Source: an uncultured Pseudomonadota bacterium
GTDB taxonomy: Bacteria > Pseudomonadota > Gammaproteobacteria > Methylococcales > Methylomonadaceae
Length of the DNA: 10,847 nt
Assembly (NCBI GenBank): GCA_903904275.1
Contig: CAIVBX010000283.1
Span: 1-10,847 of the forward strand
Reading direction: 5' to 3'
Made by a program: the position numbers and the translations under genes. Positions within the stretch are counted from its first letter, which is position 1, and each line of letters starts with the position of its first letter. This document shows positions 6,265 through 10,847 of the stretch, one piece after another. Under the pieces are notes generated by a model. The model was not told the DNA's origin. It saw only the letters and a program-made list of their open reading frames with translations, and searched no databases.

Positions 6265-7392
6265 TTATTTGATTAAACTCAATAACACCCCTGCTGCAAC
6301 TGCTGAACCAATAACTCCCGCAACATTCGGTCCCATTGCGTGCATTAACAAGAAATTGTGAGGATTACTTTCTAAACCGATTTTATTTGCTACTCGTGCC
6401 GCCATTGGAACAGCCGAAACGCCTGCCGCACCAATTAACGGGTTAATAGGCGTATCACTAAAACGATTCATGAGTTTTGCCATCATTACACCAGACGCTG
6501 TTCCAATCGCAAAAGCAATTGCACCTAACGCTAAAATCCCTAATGTTTTGACTTGCAAAAACGCTTCTGCACTCAGTTTTGAACCTACAGATAAGCCTAA
6601 AAAAATTGTCACAATGTTAATCAATTCGTTTTGAGCTGTTTGACTTAGACGATCAACAACGCCGCAAGTATTTATCAAATTTCCAAACGCAAATGCACCA
6701 ACTAAAGGCGTAGCAGAAGGTAATAATAAAATCGATAACACTAACAACATTAACGGAAAAATCATTTTTTCAGTTTTACTAACATGACGAAGTTGCTGCA
6801 TTTCAATTTTACGTTCAGCTTCGGTTGTCAACGCACGCATAATTGGTGGTTGAATTAACGGAACTAATGCCATGTATGAATAAGCTGCAACCGCGATTGC
6901 ACCCAATAAATCGGGTGCCATTTTTGACGCAACATAAATAGCCGTTGGACCATCTGCACCACCAATAATGCCAATTGCCGCCGCATCTTTTAAAGAAAAC
7001 TCCAAACCTGGAATCGCATTTAATGCTAATGCACCAAGGAGAGCTGCAAAGATGCCAAATTGTGCTGCTGCACCTAGTAATAAGGTTTTTGGATTGGCTA
7101 ACATTGGACCAAAATCAGTCATCGCACCAACGCCCATAAAAATGAGTAGCGGGAACAAACCTAATTTAATACCAAAATACAAATAATAAAGTAAGCCACC
7201 TTCTTCGGCGATACCTGCAATAGGAATGTTACTTAAAATTGCCCCAAATCCAATTGGTAATAATAATAATGGCTCGAAATTCTTTTTAATTGCTAAATAT
7301 AACAACAAAAATCCGACCAGCATCATAAATGCTTGCCCAATTGAAAAGTTATAAATGCCAGTGCTTTGCCATAATGAAATTAAATTTTCCAT
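6265..7392 (-). CDS. oadB: Oxaloacetate decarboxylase beta subunit, Na+-pumping membrane protein
   Basis: Integral membrane subunit that decarboxylates carboxybiotin and couples this to Na+ export. At 375 residues it falls at the short end of the family. It is almost entirely hydrophobic with multiple transmembrane segments. Using the constant offset to Klebsiella OadB, all five residues known to matter for Na+ coupling are present: D147 (D203 there, in GGADGPT), Y173 (Y229), N317 (N373), G321 (G377) and S326 (S382). The C-terminal block NFLLMHAMGPNVAGVIGSAVAAG is a family hallmark. Its start is 12 bases downstream of the oadA stop with an AAAGGG site 5 bases before the ATG, so it is the last gene of the oadGAB operon. 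Related beta subunits of methylmalonyl-CoA or glutaconyl-CoA decarboxylase look alike, but the linked oadA settles the substrate. Confidence 0.95.
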   Translation of the reverse strand: MENLISLWQSTGIYNFSIGQAFMMLVGFLLLYLAIKKNFEPLLLLPIGFGAILSNIPIAGIAEEGGLLYYLYFGIKLGLFPLLIFMGVGAMTDFGPMLANPKTLLLGAAAQFGIFAALLGALALNAIPGLEFSLKDAAAIGIIGGADGPTAIYVASKMAPDLLGAIAVAAYSYMALVPLIQPPIMRALTTEAERKIEMQQLRHVSKTEKMIFPLMLLVLSILLLPSATPLVGAFAFGNLINTCGVVDRLSQTAQNELINIVTIFLGLSVGSKLSAEAFLQVKTLGILALGAIAFAIGTASGVMMAKLMNRFSDTPINPLIGAAGVSAVPMAARVANKIGLESNPHNFLLMHAMGPNVAGVIGSAVAAGVLLSLIK

Positions 7393-7404
7393 AATAACCC
7401 TTTG

Positions 7405-9177
7405 TTATAACGATACTAATACAGTACCGCCAGACACAGCTGCACCTTCTTTGACATGAATTGCGCTAACGACACCTGCAAATTTTGAACGGATTTCCGT
7501 TTCCATTTTCATAGCTTCCATTAAAACAACCACATCGCCTTCTTTCACTTCTGAACCTGCGTGAACTAAAACTTTCAAAATGTTACCCGCCATCGGTGAT
7601 TCGATTGTTGCGCCACTTCCTGCGACAGCGGATAAAGGTGCGGCCGCTGAAATAGGTTGAATATCGAATGCAACACCACCTGCTGAAACGGCTACATTAA
7701 AGTTTCTGCCATCGACATTTATGGTGTAAGTTTCAACATCAGATTCTTTTTTCAGTACATTCGCCGCAGCAAAGGCTTTTGCATCGGGTTTAGGTTCAAA
7801 TGCGCTTGGATTATTGCGATTTGCCAAAAATTTCCAACCAATTTGAGCGAATAATCCGTTAATTAAAGCGTCTTCTTCGACATTTTTGCCAAGCGTAACA
7901 TTTTCAGTTTTAGCTTTTTCTTGTACATCAGTAATCAATTTAGCCATTTCAGCATCAATTAAATCTGCTGGACGACAAGTGATAGGCGATGCGCCGTCTA
8001 ATACTTTGGCTTGAAGTTCAGCGTTGACTGGAGCAGGCGTAACACCGTATTCACCTTTTAATAACGCGGCAGTTTCTTTTGTTATCGATTTGTAACGTTC
8101 GCCATTCATGACGTTAATGACAGCTTGTGTACCAACAATTTGCGATGTTGGCGTAACGAGCGGAATAAATCCTAAATCTTCACGCACGCGCGGAATTTCT
8201 TTCATTACGTCATCAAATTTATCAGCCGCACCTTGTTCTTTAAGCTGGCTTTCCATGTTGGTGAGCATTCCACCTGGCACTTGTGATATTAAAATTCTGC
8301 CATCGACACCTTTCAAACCACCTTCATATTGTGCGTATTTTTTACGAACATCACGGAAATAATGGGCAATCTCTTCTAATTTAATCAAATCCAAACCTGT
8401 ATCGCGGTTTTCGCCTTCCAAACTCGCCACAATGGTTTCTGTGGGACTGTGACCGTAAGTCATACTTAATGACGAAATGGCTGTATCAACGTTATCAACG
8501 CCTGCTTCAATCGCTTTAATTAAGGTCGCAACGCTTAAACCTGTTGTTGCGTGGCAATGTAAGTGAATTGGAATTGAGGTGCTTTTTTTCAATTTTGACA
8601 CTAATTCATAGGCTTCATAAGGTTTTAGCAAACCAGCCATGTCTTTGATACAAATTGAATCTGCGCCCATGTCTTCAATAATTTTTCCTAAATCAATCCA
8701 TGTTTTCGTTGTGTGAACAGGGCTTGTTGTGTAAGAGATTGTGCCTTGAGCATGTTTACCTGTATTTTTGACGGCTTTAATCGAGTGTTCGATATTTCTC
8801 ATGTCGTTCATCGCATCAAAAATGCGAAACACATCAATGCCATTTATCGCGCAACGTTCAATAAATTTGTCTACTACGTCATCCGCATAATGGCGATAAC
8901 CTAATAAATTTTGACCACGCAACAACATTTGTTGTGGTGTTTTTGGCATGGCAGCTTTTAAAGCGCGTAATCTTTCCCAAGGGTCTTCGCCCAAATAACG
9001 AATACACGCATCAAATGTTGCGCCGCCCCAAGATTCAATTGACCAATAACCAATTTTGTCTAATTGAGCGCAAATTGGCAACATATCTTCCGTGCGAATG
9101 CGTGTTGCTAAAATGGATTGGTGTGCATCACGCAAAACGACTTCCGTGATTCCTAATTTTTGGGTGTTAGTAGCCAT
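7405..9177 (-). CDS. oadA: Oxaloacetate decarboxylase alpha subunit, biotin-carrying
   Basis: Peripheral subunit at the inner face of the membrane. It transfers the carboxyl group of oxaloacetate to its own biotin, giving pyruvate, and delivers it to OadB. The 590 residues are full length. The N-terminal carboxyltransferase barrel (about 8-270) has the metal ligands D17, H207 and H209 (HLHCHATTG) and the catalytic K178 (CIKDMAG). The middle conserved domain includes SPITCRPADL. After a short Ala-rich linker comes a C-terminal biotinyl domain with EAMKMET; the biotinylated lysine is K557, 33 residues from the end. The start at 9177 has a good AGGGAGA site (9185-9191). Pyruvate carboxylase subunit B is a close homologue, but oadG and oadB on either side make this the Na+ pump enzyme. 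It is separated from oadG by 81 bases. Confidence 0.96.
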   Translation of the reverse strand: MATNTQKLGITEVVLRDAHQSILATRIRTEDMLPICAQLDKIGYWSIESWGGATFDACIRYLGEDPWERLRALKAAMPKTPQQMLLRGQNLLGYRHYADDVVDKFIERCAINGIDVFRIFDAMNDMRNIEHSIKAVKNTGKHAQGTISYTTSPVHTTKTWIDLGKIIEDMGADSICIKDMAGLLKPYEAYELVSKLKKSTSIPIHLHCHATTGLSVATLIKAIEAGVDNVDTAISSLSMTYGHSPTETIVASLEGENRDTGLDLIKLEEIAHYFRDVRKKYAQYEGGLKGVDGRILISQVPGGMLTNMESQLKEQGAADKFDDVMKEIPRVREDLGFIPLVTPTSQIVGTQAVINVMNGERYKSITKETAALLKGEYGVTPAPVNAELQAKVLDGASPITCRPADLIDAEMAKLITDVQEKAKTENVTLGKNVEEDALINGLFAQIGWKFLANRNNPSAFEPKPDAKAFAAANVLKKESDVETYTINVDGRNFNVAVSAGGVAFDIQPISAAAPLSAVAGSGATIESPMAGNILKVLVHAGSEVKEGDVVVLMEAMKMETEIRSKFAGVVSAIHVKEGAAVSGGTVLVSL

Positions 9178-9258
9178 TCTTATATCTCCCTAATGTCACG
9201 CAATTCTTTTGAGTGATTGCTTACATTTGATTTGGCGGTTAAAAAGTTGGGTTATAAA

Positions 9259-9495
9259 TTAGCGCGTATTACGATATTGATGTATCGCTGCCGTAATGGC
9301 AGCGATATAACTTGCGTCAGTTGCACTATTTTGCGTAACAGGAATACTGATGCTTGTCACAGGCTCTTCAGGAAAATAACGTTGTATCACGCTAGACATT
9401 GCGCTAATTGCAACAACCAACATGGTTAAAAACAAAAATACGATGCCCATGCCTACGACCATCAATTCGATGCCGCTGCTCATAAGTTCTGTCAT
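9259..9495 (-). CDS. oadG: Oxaloacetate decarboxylase gamma subunit
   Basis: Small membrane anchor that holds the OadA and OadB subunits together. It has 78 residues, typical of OadG. One transmembrane helix spans about residues 10-34 (LMVVGMGIVFLFLTMLVVAISAM), with the family's GMGIVFLFL signature. A polar linker (SISIPVTQNSATD) follows, then a C-terminal helix ITAAIHQYR; the C-terminal His-containing tail is the part known to bind OadA, and a zinc ion in studied members. The start at 9495 is preceded by a weak purine stretch (GAGTGAG); an in-frame Met4 codons later (9483) lacks any site. It is the first gene of oadGAB, with a good -10 element upstream and a perfect hairpin in its 3' part. 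Confidence 0.9.
   Translation of the reverse strand: MTELMSSGIELMVVGMGIVFLFLTMLVVAISAMSSVIQRYFPEEPVTSISIPVTQNSATDASYIAAITAAIHQYRNTR
9283..9307. repeat. Perfect inverted repeat inside the 3' end of oadG
   Basis: TATCGCTGCC (9283-9292) and GGCAGCGATA (9298-9307) form a 10-bp perfect stem with a 5-base loop. It encodes the YIAAITAAIH segment of OadG and lies about 24 bases before the oadG stop. No T run follows on the minus strand, so it is not a terminator. It may be an mRNA processing or stability element, or a by-product of Ala-Ile codons. Confidence 0.55.
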
Positions 9496-9533
9496 GATTG
9501 CTCACTCGGTAAAAATTGTAATAGACGCATTGT

Positions 9534-9561
9534 ATTATAGTTTTTTCAAATTCGGGTTAAA
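9534..9561 (-). promoter_or_regulatory. Probable promoter of the oadGAB operon
   Basis: A consensus -10, TATAAT (9534-9539 on the minus strand), lies 38 bases before the oadG ATG. A weak -35, TTTAAC (9556-9561), is 16 bases upstream. Only the -10 is strong. The promoter sits in the 74-base gap after metG, where no terminator is seen, so read-through from metG is also possible. Confidence 0.5.
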
Positions 9562-9569
9562 TTGCACCA

Positions 9570-10847
9570 TTAGTTTTTAAGTAAATCGGTTTTTGATGCG
9601 TCAATAATTGCCGCAACTTTATCGGCTTCGACGCGCGTCATTAACGGTTTGAAATCGTTTAATTTGTGATTTAACAACGGGTTCAACGAATCAATCCATG
9701 TTGTAAGTGGCGCGTTTAAAAATACTTCCGCTTCATTCGTCAACATAGGCAAAACAGGCTTTAAATACGCGGCTAAAATTCTAAATAGGTTAATCGCCAC
9801 TGAACAAACATCATGTAATTCGGTGTCTTTACCTTCTTCTTTGGCAATTGCCCACGGCTTTTTATCGTCAATGTATTGGTTTGCTTTATCGGCTAACGCC
9901 ATAATTTCACGCATCGCTTTTCCAAATTCTCGATTTTCATAACTTTCTGCAATCGTTTCATTTGCGGCGATAAATTCGGCTAATAATTCAGGTTCAACGC
10001 AGGTTGCAGACAATTGATTATCGAATTTTTTACGAATAAAACCACTGCAACGGCTCGCGATATTGACGACTTTACCAACTAAATCCGAATTTACGCGCTG
10101 ACTAAAATCATCAAAATTTAAATCCAAATCATCAACGCTATTACTCAATTTGGCGGCGAAATAATAACGTAGATATTCAGGATTTAAATGGTCGAGATAA
10201 GTGCGAGCGGTAATAAATGTGCCGCGAGACTTCGACATTTTTTCGCCATTTACGGTTAAAAATCCGTGAGCAAAAATAGCGTCAGGCGTTCTGAAATTTG
10301 CACCACTCAACATCGCAGGCCAAAAAAGTGCATGGAAATAAATAATGTCTTTACCAATGAAATGATAAAGCTCAACGTTGCTATCTTTAGCCCAAAAATC
10401 ATCAAATTTCAAATCGGTTTTGTCGCACAAATTTTGAAAACTCGCCATGTAACCAATCGGTGCATCAAGCCAAACATAAAAATACTTATTCGGCGCATCG
10501 GGAATTTCAAAACCAAAATACGGTGCATCGCGTGAAATATCCCATTGTTGCAAACCACCTTCAAGCCATTCGGCTAATTTATTACGCACTTCGGATTGTA
10601 AATGTCCTGCGGTTGTCCAATCACGCAACATCTCGGTGAAATCAGCTAAATTGAAAAAATAATGTTCCGACTCTTTTTCAATCGGCGTTGCACCCGAAAC
10701 AGCTGAAACGGCATTTTTTAAATCCGTTGGCGAATAATTCGCGCCACACACTTCGCAACCGTCGCCATATTGGTCTTTCGCGCCGCATTTTGGGCAATCG
10801 CCTTTAATAAAACGATCAGGCAAAAACATATTTTTAACAGGGTCAAA
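9570..10847 (-). CDS. metG: Methionyl-tRNA synthetase, 3' part, short form
   Basis: Class I aminoacyl-tRNA synthetase that charges tRNA-Met in the cytosol. The frame runs off the right edge: residues FDPVKN precede the ATG at 10829, so that ATG is internal. The 425 visible residues contain the four-cysteine zinc knuckle (CPKCG, CEVCG), LQQWDISRDAPYFGFEIP, FYVWLDAPIGYMASF, FIGKDIIYFHALFWPAML, the KMSKS loop (10227-10241) and the helical anticodon-binding domain (REFGKAMREIMALADKANQYIDD). The protein stops at ASKTDLLKN, about residue 550 on E. coli numbering, so the roughly 120-residue C-terminal tRNA-binding and dimerisation domain is absent. The catalytic core needs no such domain, as truncated E. 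coli enzyme shows, and many bacteria have this short form. It lies 74 bases upstream of oadG on the same strand. Confidence 0.95.
   Translation of the reverse strand, partial: FDPVKNMFLPDRFIKGDCPKCGAKDQYGDGCEVCGANYSPTDLKNAVSAVSGATPIEKESEHYFFNLADFTEMLRDWTTAGHLQSEVRNKLAEWLEGGLQQWDISRDAPYFGFEIPDAPNKYFYVWLDAPIGYMASFQNLCDKTDLKFDDFWAKDSNVELYHFIGKDIIYFHALFWPAMLSGANFRTPDAIFAHGFLTVNGEKMSKSRGTFITARTYLDHLNPEYLRYYFAAKLSNSVDDLDLNFDDFSQRVNSDLVGKVVNIASRCSGFIRKKFDNQLSATCVEPELLAEFIAANETIAESYENREFGKAMREIMALADKANQYIDDKKPWAIAKEEGKDTELHDVCSVAINLFRILAAYLKPVLPMLTNEAEVFLNAPLTTWIDSLNPLLNHKLNDFKPLMTRVEADKVAAIIDASKTDLLKN

Noticed and set aside
8108..8362. Plus-strand open frame of 84 codons opposite oadA
   Set aside because: A shadow of the oadA coding frame, Cys/Ser/Pro-rich, with no ribosome binding site.
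9561..9570. TGGTGCA-like half site for NtrC upstream of oadG
   Set aside because: Only one half of the GCAC-N5-GGTGC palindrome is present and it overlaps the metG end.
10266..10535. Plus-strand open frame of 89 codons opposite metG
   Set aside because: A shadow of metG with no recognisable domain.

Overview
The window looks like chromosomal DNA from a gammaproteobacterium of roughly 40% GC by eye. HtpG, HemF, CysM, NtrC and MetG all read as close relatives of the E. coli proteins, and leucine is mostly TTA/TTG. There is also a complete OadGAB sodium pump. I could not place it more finely: no dense Pasteurellaceae or Neisseriaceae uptake words were seen, and an AT-rich lineage such as Beggiatoa-like Thiotrichales or Cardiobacteriales is only a guess.

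Layout. Plus strand: the 3' part of htpG (to 1205) with a clean terminator, then one accessory-looking gene of unknown function (1306-1914) ending in a second, very similar terminator. That terminator also serves hemF, which lies on the minus strand (1968-2879). Divergent from hemF is a plus-strand run with short gaps: cysM (2992-3885), ntrC/glnG (3914-5323), a JAMM/M67 metalloprotease (5344-5751) and a small lipoprotein (5794-6204). A hairpin at 6219-6248 separates this run from the minus-strand oadG-oadA-oadB operon (9495 down to 6265). Upstream of that, on the same strand, is the 3' part of metG (9570-10847).

How the genes work together. OadGAB decarboxylates oxaloacetate and pumps Na+; its catalytic, biotin-carrying and Na+-coupling residues are all present. 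CysM makes cysteine and NtrC controls nitrogen genes. HemF performs the oxygen-dependent step of haem synthesis, so the cell meets oxygen. HtpG and MetG are housekeeping proteins.

Most of the window is ordinary core genome. The gene at 1306-1914 stands out: its codon usage differs clearly from htpG, it has a strong ribosome binding site, it sits between two nearly identical terminator hairpins, and it encodes a Gly/Asn-rich motif between a beta-type N-terminus and a helical C-terminus. This is the best candidate here for an undescribed function. Lesser points are a MetG without the C-terminal tRNA-binding domain, the cysM/JAMM neighbourhood, ntrC without an adjacent ntrB, and a perfect hairpin inside oadG.
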